From Paenibacillus donghaensis (lineage in GTDB: Bacteria; Bacillota; Bacilli; Paenibacillales; Paenibacillaceae): a DNA stretch of 64,000 nt. The stretch lies in contig NZ_CP021780.1 of the NCBI RefSeq assembly GCF_002192415.1, positions 1,302,001 to 1,366,000 on the forward strand, given 5' to 3'. The translations under genes were made by a program, and so were the position numbers. The number at the start of each line of letters is the position of its first letter. The stretch's first letter is position 1. The notes beneath the pieces are model-generated. The model was not told the DNA's origin. It was given only the letters and a program-made list of their open reading frames with translations, and searched no databases. Of this stretch, positions 17,231 through 26,428 are shown in pieces.

Positions 17231-19915
17231 ATGGGCATGTTTTGGAAAATGGGAGCCAGAAATTTCACAGCCCAGATCCGGCAAACGCTACTCACCGTAT
17301 GTATAGGATCTATCGGTGTCATTCTGATTTTTTCTTGTTATTTTGTCATCTCTTCTATTACATATAGTAAATCACTATGGGAAGAAAAACACTTTGGTGT
17401 AATTGGTTCAGAGATTTATCCGCGTCTCGGACTTGAGTTAACCGAGGCTCAGATTGAAAATATAAAGACGAAACTTCAAGCCAGAGATATTACCAGTCTT
17501 CCCTACGTGTCTCAGGTGGTTTCTGTGCACAGCGGGAATAATGATGAAGCTGGGGAAGATAGCATCATTGCATTAGGATTTGATTTTCAAAATGCCCGGG
17601 AACTAGAACCGCAGCAACCGTTGTGGTCTACTGATCCTCTGACAGCAGAAGAAGCGATTGTATCGGTTCCGCTGGCACGGCAGTTGGGACTTAGTGTCGG
17701 TGAAACAATGATAATCTCGTTTGATGGGCAAGAAGTGCCTGTAACGATTCGTGATTTAGCAGAGGAAAGCGGATTAACAGGTTTTCGCGGAACCATGCGG
17801 GCACAAGGGACGGTTATTCTCTCGGATAAGCTTGCGCATCAAATATTCGACGTACCAGAAGCAAGCGCACACAGTATGTTACTGGCGACGGACAAGATGT
17901 ATTCATCATTACCAGGCAGTTCCTTCTTGACTGATCTCATTGAGAGGCCAATCAAAAAAGAAGCGCTAACTCATATGTCGATGGTGCAAAGTATTTTCAC
18001 GCCTCCATTTTTGTTTTTTGTCGCTGTTTCTTTGTTCGCTGGCATTCTGCTGTTGGCGCAACTGTTTAATATTCTGAAAGAAAGGCGCAAATATTATCTT
18101 GGCGTGCTCCGATCAATTGGACTCAGCAACCGCAGTTGCTTTGTCATCTACTTGAGTGAGTGCACGTTACTGTGTGTGGTCATTACCATCTCGGGCGTTG
18201 TTCTCGGGAATGTACTCGGTTTCGGATTGCTGTCTGTGAATGTATTTTATATCGAACAATTACTGGAACGGTATTCCGCTTACGCCTATCCAATCCAACC
18301 CCACGTCGATGTGACGGCAACATGCTGGATTGCGTTGGCCATGTTTATCGTTTTCTTACTGCTTGCTTGTTTTGTCGGGCGATTCATTAAGCGCACATCC
18401 ATTCTGCACCTGATGGGCAAGGAGGATAATCGTATTCATCCGGCACGGAAGCGTCTGCTCAAAATCCTGGTTTGTCTCCTTGTCACAGTGGCATTCATTT
18501 ATTTCAACTATTTCGCCACAGAGGGGCTTTCAGATGCCGATAGGCTTAATGCGAGAGTATTCGGTTCGATTATAAGCTGGCTTGTTGGGATTATAACAAC
18601 TGCCTATCTTATGTTTCTCATTGTACCTTGGATGAAACGGGCAGCCTCCATTGTGCCACATCGATGGTTGGATCGTTTGGCTGTTACGTTAGGCACGCAG
18701 TACCCGAATATGCGGTTTAGCCGTTCATTTGGCATCGTGTTATTGTTCACGGTATTATCCTGCTGTTTGATCGTGATGATAAGTTTTGCTTCCAATGTTG
18801 AAGATTATGCCGCTATAAACAAGAAAGATTCTTTTTTGGCTGCCGACGCCTATATCTCATATGTCGATGAGCGGGAAAAGGATAAGCTGACAGTCAATAT
18901 GGATGAAGTGCAAGAAATTGTCCAAGGTGCTGCCTACGTGGATACGTACAGAATAAGAGTTTCATCTCCCGACAATGCCCTTGCTCTTACAGAAGTAACA
19001 CCCTCTATAAACGGTAGCAAATGGGCATACTCTCAGGTTGTGTGGGGAAAGTGGCTAGGGGAAGGCTACCAATTACCGCTCACCTCCCGTGCGCCGCAAT
19101 TTCAGAGCGATGCAGAAGTATTTCAGGCCATGAGCGATCAAGCGTCTGTCGTTCTCGTGGATGATAAATTGGAAGGTACGTACCAAGCAGGCGATCAGAT
19201 TCCGCTTCGCTTACTAAAGGGCGGGGGCAACGAGGAGAACCTGATTGGAGAGGAAATGGTCACGATAGCAGGAACATTCGCCGTTGGTGATGACAATCTA
19301 TTCCATTTCAGGTCATTTATAGTGGCTGACGAACTCTACAACAAATATAGCACAAACGGCGCTTATAAGTGGCCTGGGGATCCCAAAGGCTATGCGCTGT
19401 TGCAGTTGGCTGACACAGATGGGACGGCGGCAGATTCCATAAAGACACTGAAATACCATTTTACAAAAACAGCTGGTGTTACGGTGAGTACGCCTGGTGA
19501 GGACCAGGCCATCATTACGATGATTGTTAAAGCTGAATTGACGCTGTTCTCTATCATTATGTCATTCATGATGCTTATGGCTTTACTCGGCATGTATGTG
19601 ATTCAGATTCGATCCGTACAAGAGCGGGTTCCCCATATGGTTATGTTACGGCAGATGGGGGTAAGCCAAAAGTCGTTGAAACAGATTTTTATCGTTGAAG
19701 GTTGTCTGATTGGTATCGTTGGGCTAATTAGCGGTATTGTGGTCGGAAGACTCGGTTCGGAGATGCTGCTGCGTCTGGCCTGGATGGGTGTACAGTTTTC
19801 GTTCCCTTATCTGAAAGTGACAGGTCTTATCATCGGATTGCTGATCTTCATCTGGTTGTTTAACCGGTTCAGCACAGCCGGATTAAGACGTATACAGAAC
19901 AGTCGGACAGAGTAA
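17231..19915 (+). CDS. FtsX-family ABC transporter permease (MacB-like, two FtsX domains)
   Basis: An 894-residue membrane protein. Residues about 20-43 form a first membrane helix, then a 200-residue extracellular domain, then a first FtsX block (about 255-385) including RRKYYLGVLRSIGLS. More helices and a second extracellular domain (about 530-755) follow, and a C-terminal FtsX block (about 765-890) including PHMVMLRQMGVSQKSLKQIF. This architecture is shared by permeases that export or expel peptides, antibiotics or lipoproteins. The matching ATPase is at 20253, separated by a broken thioredoxin-like gene. Codon use is more A/T-rich than in the flanking core genes, consistent with transfer. 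A role in peptide immunity or export is inferred from context. Confidence 0.88.
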   Translation: MGMFWKMGARNFTAQIRQTLLTVCIGSIGVILIFSCYFVISSITYSKSLWEEKHFGVIGSEIYPRLGLELTEAQIENIKTKLQARDITSLPYVSQVVSVHSGNNDEAGEDSIIALGFDFQNARELEPQQPLWSTDPLTAEEAIVSVPLARQLGLSVGETMIISFDGQEVPVTIRDLAEESGLTGFRGTMRAQGTVILSDKLAHQIFDVPEASAHSMLLATDKMYSSLPGSSFLTDLIERPIKKEALTHMSMVQSIFTPPFLFFVAVSLFAGILLLAQLFNILKERRKYYLGVLRSIGLSNRSCFVIYLSECTLLCVVITISGVVLGNVLGFGLLSVNVFYIEQLLERYSAYAYPIQPHVDVTATCWIALAMFIVFLLLACFVGRFIKRTSILHLMGKEDNRIHPARKRLLKILVCLLVTVAFIYFNYFATEGLSDADRLNARVFGSIISWLVGIITTAYLMFLIVPWMKRAASIVPHRWLDRLAVTLGTQYPNMRFSRSFGIVLLFTVLSCCLIVMISFASNVEDYAAINKKDSFLAADAYISYVDEREKDKLTVNMDEVQEIVQGAAYVDTYRIRVSSPDNALALTEVTPSINGSKWAYSQVVWGKWLGEGYQLPLTSRAPQFQSDAEVFQAMSDQASVVLVDDKLEGTYQAGDQIPLRLLKGGGNEENLIGEEMVTIAGTFAVGDDNLFHFRSFIVADELYNKYSTNGAYKWPGDPKGYALLQLADTDGTAADSIKTLKYHFTKTAGVTVSTPGEDQAIITMIVKAELTLFSIIMSFMMLMALLGMYVIQIRSVQERVPHMVMLRQMGVSQKSLKQIFIVEGCLIGIVGLISGIVVGRLGSEMLLRLAWMGVQFSFPYLKVTGLIIGLLIFIWLFNRFSTAGLRRIQNSRTE

Positions 19916-19934
19916 CAAGGGGGGAGGATGACTG

Positions 19935-20236
19935 ATGGAACATATAGGTTACAGGAAATTCTTGAAAAAGGTGCAGCAACGTGTTGTACCCGAGATTGGG
20001 GAGTTACTACCTAATTTCCCGGTAGGGACGAAAAATCTATATGATTTTTTAGGAAACGGACTATTAGTGATTGTCGTCTCTACTCAGTGTGCGCCTTGCC
20101 AGGATGCACTTGCTGTGTTATCCGATTACTATCAGATGCATTCGGTTAATACGGTGCGATTGCCTACATGGGGCATGTGGGAGAGGTAACGACGACGAAG
20201 GGAACGATTGCCCAATTAGGTCTTATGCCCGTGTAG
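19935..20236 (+). pseudogene. Thioredoxin-like protein (TlpA/MauD-type N-terminal part), frameshifted
   Basis: Starts at an ATG after a GGGGGGAGG site, 20 bases after the permease. The frame shows PEIGELLPNFPVGTKNLYDF and VVSTQCAPCQDALAVLSDYY, a thioredoxin-fold start with a Cys-x-x-Cys (CAPC) active site. It stops at 20189. Near 20155 the reading continues better in another frame, as AYMGHVGEVTTTKGTIAQLG to a stop at 20236, indicating a lost base. Even so, it is shorter than a full TlpA/MauD domain of about 150 residues. Such proteins often accompany exporters of disulfide-bonded peptides, fitting the six-Cys peptide upstream. Confidence 0.65.
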
Positions 20237-20252
20237 AGGAGGTTTCTAGATC

Positions 20253-20999
20253 ATGATTGCAGCCAAAGCTGTTCGTAAGAACTACGGCATGGCAGCGACT
20301 CCACAAACAGTCGCATTATCAGGAGTGGATTTGCACATCCATAGGGGCGAGATGGTGAGCATTATGGGGCCATCCGGTTGTGGCAAATCCACGTTGCTTT
20401 ATACGCTGTCAGGTATTGAATCGGCTGACAGCGGCGAGATTTGGTTCGACAAGCAAGCGATGCACCAAATGAGCGAAAAAGATGTCTCCGCGCTCAGGCT
20501 GACGTCGATGGGTTTTGTCTATCAGCAATACAATCTGATTCCTGTGTTGAATGTCATTGATAACGTTGCATTGCCGCTTATCAGTCAGGGCGTTAAGATG
20601 GCAGTTGCCCACAAAGCGGCAAAAGCGGCACTTGAAGATGTCATGTTATCGGATAAGTTGAAGGCCATGCCTCATGAACTGTCCGGAGGGCAAGCCCAAC
20701 GGGTTGCAATTGCCCGCGCTATTGTCCATAATCCTTGCGTCATCTGGGCTGATGAGCCTACTGGAGCATTGGATACTGTGACATCGGAGGCGATAGTAGC
20801 CTTGCTGCGCAAGATAAATACAGACAAGCAAGTGACCGTGGTTATTGTCACGCATGATCCGTTAGTTGCATCAGCAACAGATCGTGTAATCCGTATGGAA
20901 GACGGAAGACTAACTGATTCTGTTGAGCACGACAGGGGAGAAGGAACAGACGGGGGATATCATGATATGGCAGTCATTCTGCCACACGGCAGTGACTAA
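20253..20999 (+). CDS. ABC transporter ATP-binding protein (MacB/LolD-type)
   Basis: A 248-residue ATPase starting at an ATG after AGAGGAGG. Motifs in order: Walker [10 protein letters not shown] (about residue 38), Q-loop VYQQYNLIP, signature LSGGQAQRVAIARA (about 144), Walker B CVIWADEPTGALD, and the H-loop VTHDP. The LSGGQ and DEPTGALD pattern is that of ATPases serving FtsX-type permeases. A C-terminal tail of about 20 residues after the last strand is unusual. Its partner is the permease at 17231. All motifs are intact, so this subunit could still be active. Confidence 0.92.
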   Translation: MIAAKAVRKNYGMAATPQTVALSGVDLHIHRGEMVSIMGPSGCGKSTLLYTLSGIESADSGEIWFDKQAMHQMSEKDVSALRLTSMGFVYQQYNLIPVLNVIDNVALPLISQGVKMAVAHKAAKAALEDVMLSDKLKAMPHELSGGQAQRVAIARAIVHNPCVIWADEPTGALDTVTSEAIVALLRKINTDKQVTVVIVTHDPLVASATDRVIRMEDGRLTDSVEHDRGEGTDGGYHDMAVILPHGSD

Positions 21000-21042
21000 C
21001 CATTCATTCTCGTTGGTAAAAGGAGTCATTCTGAGCGGATAG

Positions 21043-21381
21043 TCTATTCGATGGAAGGAGTCACCGAGAGCATTGATAGTTAGTCATATCATTATGCTTG
21101 CTCAGGCGTGTTTACCGCTTGTCCAAATCTATCTGGTTGCTAAAATTGTAGGAACGACTGAGCGGGTGATTGCGGGAGAACTGCCGTATGTATATGCCGT
21201 TTTTTGGCTGTTGGGACAAGTTGCCTTAAACGCTTTTACAAGTATTCTCCTGCTCGTAGAGCAATTAAATGGGCGGCGGATGAGTTATCGCGTGGCTAAT
21301 TTTTTTGAGCATTTAATCATTGATAAGACGTTGCGTCTGTCATTATTGGAATTTGAAAAGCACGCCCCTCCGGCTGCTTGA
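21043..21381 (+). pseudogene. N-terminal fragment of an ABC exporter (permease-ATPase fusion type)
   Basis: About 110 codons show two membrane helices and the pattern of half-size ABC exporters: LACLPLVQIYLVAKIVG-like helix 1, then VYAVFWLLGQVALNAFTSILL and YRVANFFEHLIIDKTLRLSL. Exporters with this N-terminus move lantibiotics or other peptides and are about 580-600 residues long. An in-frame TAG at 21040 precedes the homologous part, and similarity ends at 21360, where transposase-derived sequence begins. The gene is therefore broken at both ends, and most of its membrane domain and the whole ATPase are missing. Confidence 0.65.
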
Positions 21382-21384
21382 AGA

Positions 21385-21640
21385 CTTTGTCCCACATCCG
21401 GCCGCCATCTTCTTCGGTAATGTGATTTTGAACGGCACGCACGACATACGACTACCCATCTTTTTCCATCGTATGAAGAAATTCAAAAAAAGTCCGCTTC
21501 CCTGTCGCCCAGACCGGTTGTCTTTTCTCGTCCGGAATAGTTAATCTCGGTGGTATCCTGAACACAGAGAAAGACCGACTCTCCGCTTGCTTTCATCTGA
21601 CGAAGGGTCTCTTGAGCTAGTGAAGGAAATGAAGTAGACA
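21385..21640 (-). mobile_element. Remnant of an IS4-family (Tn5-like) transposase
   Basis: Minus-strand translation gives LAQETLRQMKASGESVFLCV, then QDTTEINYSGREKTTGLGD. QDTTE is the region of the first catalytic Asp of IS4/Tn5-type transposases. The frame then stops, and shards including VRAVQNHITEEDGGRMWDK follow. No terminal inverted repeats are evident. It abuts the truncated ABC exporter, so its insertion may have removed the rest of that gene. Confidence 0.65.
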
Positions 21641-21744
21641 TTGAAGGTCCCTGCCTTATATGAGTTAGAATACGTCTATCTTACCGTGTTCTCCTTCATG
21701 TAAACAGCATTGTCTTATTTTTACCTATTTTATGGAGTATGGCC

Positions 21745-21930
21745 CCCGGTTCAAAACCAAACAGCAAGCGCGGGATGGAATCTTCCAGTATATTGAGTTT
21801 TTTTACAATCGCAAGCGAATCCATGGAGCACTGGGTTATGTTTCTCCTTGCCAATTCGTAGCCACCTTTAAAAAGAAGAAAAGAGCCGTATAACTCTCTA
21901 AACGAGTGTCCACTATCTTGACGGAGGTCC
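21745..21930 (+). mobile_element. 3' end of an IS3-family element
   Basis: Plus-strand translation gives FKTKQQARDGIFQYIEFFYN, then RKRIHGALGYVSPCQF and a lysine-rich end with TAA at 21891. This is the C-terminus of an IS3 OrfB (rve) transposase: YIEFFYNRKR is the usual segment after the last catalytic Glu. Just beyond it, TGTCCACTATCTTGACGGAG at 21907 resembles a typical IS3/IS150 terminal inverted repeat. The left end and the DDE core are missing. The sequence between it and 22047 shows no gene. Confidence 0.8.
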
Positions 21931-22047
21931 AATCGCAATATCAACGGCATTTTACACAAACCTGCAGGTTCACCCACTGGTATTTTGCCAGTAATGGAGT
22001 TAGGATTAGTTTAAGAACCTAGGTAAAGAAAGAGGCCGAGCTAATCC

Positions 22048-23841
22048 ATGAAACCGTTTCGTGTACGATTGACATTTATTCTGATAGCCCTGATTGGCAT
22101 CTCCATGATTGGAGCCGGCTTCACGATGGCCCAACTGTTCAGGGACTCCCACATCAATGCTCTGGAAGAGAACATGTCCCGGGAAATAAATCTGCTCTCA
22201 GGCACGCTGGATTTCGTGGATATGGAGGCTCCCGAAGCGGTTGCTTATTACACACAGCAAGCAGAGCATATTGCCAAGCTTACGGATTCAAGAATCACCT
22301 TTATCACCAAAGCAGGCCGCGTGATCGGCGATTCGGAGAAGAATCCGCTGGAGATGGACAACCACTCCACCCGTGAAGAGGAGATTCTGGCTGCCGAGGA
22401 TGGGGTGGGCCGGTCGATCCGTTACAGCGACACGCTGGACCGTAAGATGCTCTATGTTGCCGGGGCGGTCAGCTCGGATCAAGGCTTCGATGGTTACATC
22501 AGACTCTCCATGGGATTGGACGCTGTAAGCGAAGGATTGAACCGTGCCTGGCTGTATATGGCTGGAGTACTGGTGCTGCTGTTCATGGCAGCTACACTGG
22601 TCAGCTACAAGGTGGCCTCCAGTATGACCTCGCCGCTGGAGCAGATCACCCGTGTGGCCCGGCGGATCACCGATCTGGATTATGATGCACGTGTTCCGAT
22701 GCGGCGCAAGGATGAGGTCGGCCAGTTGGCCACGGCTATCAATGCGATGGCAGACAGCCTGCAAGATCAGTTGAAGACGATTCGCGACAACGAGGATCTG
22801 CTGCAGAGCGTGTTGGACAACATGACCGGCGGCATTCTGATGATTAACGCGGAGGAGAAGATTGCGCTTGTGAACCGGGCCACCGAGAAGATGCTAGATA
22901 TCAGCAACAGTGAAGTGGCTGGACATTCCTACCGCGAGCTGAAGCGGCATTATGAGCTGACCCGGCTGGTGGAGGAAGGGGTGTCGAACAAGCAGCCGAT
23001 TCATGAGGAGCGCACCATCTACAACCCGGGAGAACGGATTATTCGCCTGGATGCCGTGCCGATGATGCAGGATGACTCCTACCGGGGCATGCTGTTCCTG
23101 CTGCAGGAGGTGACCGAAATTCGCCGGCTGGAGAAGATGCGCAGCGAATTTGTCGCCAATGTCTCCCATGAGCTGAAGACGCCGGTAGCCGCAGTCAAGG
23201 GATTCGCCGAGACTCTGCTTGGCGGGGGTGTTACAGATGAGAAGACTGCCCGCTCGTTCCTGCAGATCATCTATGATGAGAATGAGCGGTTGAACCGGCT
23301 GATTGGGGATATTCTGGAGCTGTCCAAAATCGAATCCAAACGCGTTCAGCTTGACTGCTCCCCGGTTCACTTGATTGATTTCTTTGATTCCGTGCTCGGC
23401 ACCATCAGCAAGGTTGCAGAGAAGAAGAACATCAGCCTCAGTGCCGAGGTGCCGGAAGAACTATTTATCGAAGGCGATGAAGACAAGCTGCGCCAGATCT
23501 TTATGAACCTGCTCTCCAACGCAATCAACTACACCCATGAAGGCGGCAGTGTAAAAGTATCTGTCATCAACCGTGTGAAGCCGGACGGGACCGAAACGGT
23601 CGTGTTCACGGTCAGCGACACGGGAATGGGCATCCCGCGCAAGGATCTGCCGCGTATCTTCGAGCGTTTTTACCGGGTAGACAAGGCAAGATCGCGCAGC
23701 TCCGGCGGTACCGGACTCGGACTGTCGATTGTGAAGCATCTGGTGGAGCTGCACCGCGGCGCCATTTCCGTGCAGAGTGAACTGGGCATCGGCAGCTCAT
23801 TTATTCTGGAATTGCCGCTGCTGCAGGAGGAGAAGCTATAG
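22048..23841 (+). CDS. phoR: Phosphate-type sensor histidine kinase PhoR/ResE-like
   Basis: A 597-residue membrane kinase: helix 1 at about 8-30, extracellular sensor of about 135 residues, helix 2 at about 168-190, HAMP (about 191-245), a PAS domain (about 255-350), then HisKA with H374 in NVSHELKTPVAAVKGFAETL. The ATPase domain has NLLSNAINYTHEGG, SDTGMGIPRKDLPRIFERFY and GGTGLGLSIVKHLVELH. The following genes phoP, pstB and phoU and two PhoP boxes support phosphate sensing over ResE. In Bacillus the order is phoP-phoR; here it is reversed. The IS3 scar ends about 120 bases before the start. Confidence 0.88.
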   Translation: MKPFRVRLTFILIALIGISMIGAGFTMAQLFRDSHINALEENMSREINLLSGTLDFVDMEAPEAVAYYTQQAEHIAKLTDSRITFITKAGRVIGDSEKNPLEMDNHSTREEEILAAEDGVGRSIRYSDTLDRKMLYVAGAVSSDQGFDGYIRLSMGLDAVSEGLNRAWLYMAGVLVLLFMAATLVSYKVASSMTSPLEQITRVARRITDLDYDARVPMRRKDEVGQLATAINAMADSLQDQLKTIRDNEDLLQSVLDNMTGGILMINAEEKIALVNRATEKMLDISNSEVAGHSYRELKRHYELTRLVEEGVSNKQPIHEERTIYNPGERIIRLDAVPMMQDDSYRGMLFLLQEVTEIRRLEKMRSEFVANVSHELKTPVAAVKGFAETLLGGGVTDEKTARSFLQIIYDENERLNRLIGDILELSKIESKRVQLDCSPVHLIDFFDSVLGTISKVAEKKNISLSAEVPEELFIEGDEDKLRQIFMNLLSNAINYTHEGGSVKVSVINRVKPDGTETVVFTVSDTGMGIPRKDLPRIFERFYRVDKARSRSSGGTGLGLSIVKHLVELHRGAISVQSELGIGSSFILELPLLQEEKL

Positions 23842-23883
23842 GAAAATGGGCTTGAACAGTTTAATGCAGAGGGTCGGCTATTT

Positions 23884-23900
23884 TTTACACCAAGTTAACA
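23884..23900 (+). promoter_or_regulatory. Two-unit PhoP box upstream of phoP
   Basis: TTTACA at 23884 and TTAACA at 23895 are spaced 11 bases start to start, the repeat pattern of Bacillus PhoP binding. Only two good units are seen. The position 70-80 bases before the phoP start suggests autoregulation. Confidence 0.55.
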
Positions 23901-23966
23901 TTCCGGTGATATGATGGGTTTGTTGTTGTTTTGTAAATTTATAAACATATGAAGACGGGGGAACCT

Positions 23967-24695
23967 ATGGCACAACGATTGCTTGTCATTGAGGACGAAC
24001 CGACATTGGCTCGGTTGTTGTCCTATAATCTAACGCAGGAAGGCTACGAGGTGACCGTGGAGGATCATGGAACAGCGGGGTATGAGCGTGCGGCCAAAGA
24101 ACCTTTTGAGCTGATCGTGCTGGATCTGATGCTGCCTGGAATGAACGGCCTTGATATTCTGGATAAATTGCGCGGACAAGGCATCCGCACGCCGGTCATC
24201 GTGCTGACCGCTAAGAATGCGGAAGAGGACGTGGTCCGTGGACTGAAGTCCGGAGCGGATGATTATATTACGAAACCGTTTGGTGTTTCCGAGCTGCTCG
24301 CCCGGGTCAGTGCTGTGCTGCGGCGGATATCCGGACTGGCTGAGGAAGTGCAGCCGGAAACACCAGTGTCTGCTTCAACCATTATTCTGGGACAGCTGGA
24401 GATCTACCCGGAGCGTTACGAGGTATCCCTCAGCGGTCAGAGCATCAACCTGCGGCCGAAGGAATTTGAAGTGCTGCTGTATCTGGCCCGCAAGCCGGGA
24501 GTTGTCCTGACCAGAGATGATCTGATGAATGCGGTATGGGGCTTTGATTATATCGGCGGTCAGCGAACCGTGGATGTACATGTCAGTTCCCTGCGCAAGA
24601 AGCTGGAGCTTGACCCTGAATCCGTTCATATTGACTCCATTCGTGGCGTAGGCTACAAGCTGGTGGTTAACAAGAAAAGAACTCCGGTCGTTTAG
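23967..24695 (+). CDS. phoP: OmpR-type response regulator PhoP
   Basis: The ATG at 23967 is preferred because ACGGGGGAACCT precedes it; an in-frame ATG at 23949 lacks a ribosome-binding site. The product has 242 residues. The receiver domain has acidic EDEP, phospho-acceptor D53 in LIVLDLMLPGMNG, and the conserved lysine in YITKPFG. The winged-helix domain has LRPKEFEVLLYLARKPGVVL, DYIGGQRTVDVHVSSLRKK and IDSIRGVGYKL. It pairs with the kinase just upstream and probably acts on the PhoP boxes at 23884 and 24711. Confidence 0.9.
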   Translation: MAQRLLVIEDEPTLARLLSYNLTQEGYEVTVEDHGTAGYERAAKEPFELIVLDLMLPGMNGLDILDKLRGQGIRTPVIVLTAKNAEEDVVRGLKSGADDYITKPFGVSELLARVSAVLRRISGLAEEVQPETPVSASTIILGQLEIYPERYEVSLSGQSINLRPKEFEVLLYLARKPGVVLTRDDLMNAVWGFDYIGGQRTVDVHVSSLRKKLELDPESVHIDSIRGVGYKLVVNKKRTPVV

Positions 24696-24710
24696 AATGA
24701 CGGAGTTAAT

Positions 24711-24749
24711 TTTACAATGCGTTAACATTTCTCTTCAACTGTATTTACA
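24711..24749 (+). promoter_or_regulatory. Four-unit PhoP box upstream of pstB
   Basis: Hexamers start at 24711 (TTTACA), 24722 (TTAACA), 24733 (CTTCAA, degenerate) and 24744 (TTTACA), exactly 11 bases apart. This is the TT(A/T)ACA tandem array that PhoP dimers bind. It lies right after phoP and about 50 bases before pstB, so pstB-phoU should be induced by phosphate starvation. Confidence 0.85.
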
Positions 24750-24801
24750 CTGAAAGCTTATCATGAGGGACGAAGATGATGAGAAGGAGACGCATACACA
24801 A

Positions 24802-25557
24802 ATGAAATCCATCATTGACATAGAGAAGCTTGATCTCTACTATGATTCTTTCCACGCGCTGAAGAACGTGGATTTGCAAATTCCCGAGAAGCAGGTTACT
24901 GCTTTTATCGGTCCCTCCGGGTGCGGAAAGTCCACGCTGCTGCGTACTCTCAACCGGATGAATGACATGATCCCGGGCACAAGAATTGAAGGAACCGTCA
25001 ATATCAGCGGCAAAAATATCTACAGCGACGAGGTAGAGGTGGAGAGTCTGCGCAAGCAGGTCGGCATGGTATTCCAACAGCCGAATCCTTTTCCCAAGTC
25101 GATATATGACAATGTGGCCTATGGCCCGAGACTGCATGGCAATCCTTCCAAAAGCGAGCTGGATGAACTGGTGGAGCAAAGCCTGCGCCAATCGGCACTG
25201 TGGGAGGAAGTGAAGGATTTCCTGAAGAAGTCTGCCCTCAGCTTGTCCGGCGGACAGCAGCAGCGTCTGTGTATTGCCAGAGCACTGGCGGTGCAGCCTG
25301 ACATTCTGCTGATGGATGAGGCGACCTCTGCCCTTGATCCGATCTCCACGCTGAAGATCGAAGAGCTGGTCCAGGAGCTGAGAAGCAAGTATACGATCGT
25401 TATGGTCACGCATAATATGCATCAGGCCGCGCGCGTATCGGGACGTACTGTGTTCTTCCTTAATGGTGTGATCGTAGAGGCTGCAGATACCGAGCTGCTC
25501 TTCTCGAACCCGAAGGATTCCCGTACAGAAGACTATATTTCCGGCCGTTTCGGCTAA
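24802..25557 (+). CDS. pstB: Phosphate ABC transporter ATP-binding protein PstB
   Basis: From the ATG at 24802 the product has 251 residues, the usual PstB length; an upstream ATG at 24763 would overlap the likely transcription start beyond the PhoP box. Motifs: [20 protein letters not shown], Walker [23 protein letters not shown] (typical of PstB), [20 protein letters not shown], signature [15 protein letters not shown], Walker [13 protein letters not shown] and H-loop VTHNM. It powers high-affinity phosphate uptake, but pstS, pstC and pstA are not in this window. phoU follows after 33 bases. Confidence 0.94.
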   Translation: MKSIIDIEKLDLYYDSFHALKNVDLQIPEKQVTAFIGPSGCGKSTLLRTLNRMNDMIPGTRIEGTVNISGKNIYSDEVEVESLRKQVGMVFQQPNPFPKSIYDNVAYGPRLHGNPSKSELDELVEQSLRQSALWEEVKDFLKKSALSLSGGQQQRLCIARALAVQPDILLMDEATSALDPISTLKIEELVQELRSKYTIVMVTHNMHQAARVSGRTVFFLNGVIVEAADTELLFSNPKDSRTEDYISGRFG

Positions 25558-25590
25558 GACCATACGCTACTGAGGAGGATCGCCCTTACT

Positions 25591-26250
25591 ATGATTCGCA
25601 GAAAAGAATTCGATAAAGACCTCGAGGAGCTGCGCAGCCTGCTGCAGCAGATGGGGGAGCATGTAACCGATGCACTGGAGGGTGCCGTTACCGCACTTCA
25701 GACGCTGGACACTACACGTGCCCAGGAGATCGTTAAGGCGGATTTGCATCTGAATGCCATGGAAGACAAAATCATGGAGATCGGTTCGCGGCTGATTATT
25801 ACCCAGCAGCCGGTTGCCAAGGACCTGCGCCGGATTATCGTGGCTTTCAAAATATCCAGTGACCTGGAGCGGATGGGCGACCTTGCGCTTGACGTAGCGA
25901 AGGTGACGATGCGTATACAGGGACAGCAGCTGATTAAGCCGTTGGTTGATATTCCCCGGATGGCTGAAATTGTGACCGGTATGACTACGGAAGCGATCCA
26001 GTCTTATCTGGATGAGAATACTGACCTTGCTTACAAAATGGCCCAGGACGATGATCAGGTGGATCAGCTGTACAGCCTGATGATCAACGAGCTGTACGCC
26101 TATATGGTGGAGAAGCCGGACGCCTTGTCGCAAGCGATGCTGCTGACGCTGGTAGGCCGATATATTGAACGGATCGCTGACCATGCTACGAATATCGGCG
26201 AGAGTGTCGTATATCTGGTAACTGGCAAACGTCCGGATTTAAATCAATAG
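25591..26250 (+). CDS. phoU: Phosphate uptake regulator PhoU
   Basis: A 219-residue all-helical protein with an ATG after GAGGAGGATCGCCC. It has two PhoU repeats. Landmarks are EFDKDLEELRSLLQQMGEHV at the start, RLIITQQPVAKDLRRII, KISSDLERMGDLALDVAKVT (metal-binding E-x-x-x-D type), and the second-repeat RYIERIADHATNIGESVVYL. PhoU links the Pst transporter to PhoR and restrains the phosphate-starvation response. It ends the pho cluster; a terminator follows about 55 bases later. Confidence 0.95.
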   Translation: MIRRKEFDKDLEELRSLLQQMGEHVTDALEGAVTALQTLDTTRAQEIVKADLHLNAMEDKIMEIGSRLIITQQPVAKDLRRIIVAFKISSDLERMGDLALDVAKVTMRIQGQQLIKPLVDIPRMAEIVTGMTTEAIQSYLDENTDLAYKMAQDDDQVDQLYSLMINELYAYMVEKPDALSQAMLLTLVGRYIERIADHATNIGESVVYLVTGKRPDLNQ

Positions 26251-26306
26251 CAGCGGATTAGCACTGCTGCCTGAGGGTACAATTATATAGAAGTGTTTTT
26301 TTCACA

Positions 26307-26333
26307 AACGCCTGCGGCCGCCGGCGTTTTTTT
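26307..26333 (+). terminator. Terminator of pstB-phoU
   Basis: AACGCC at 26307 pairs with GGCGTT at 26323-26328, with GCGGCCGC in the loop, followed by a T run to 26333. Confidence 0.85.
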
Positions 26334-26428
26334 GAACTTTCAGGGCGTATGCTCTCAAAGCTTTTCTACTTGGGCAGGGCATATGTTAAGATATAAACAG
26401 CAAGTATTGATAAAGGCGAGGTGCGAAA

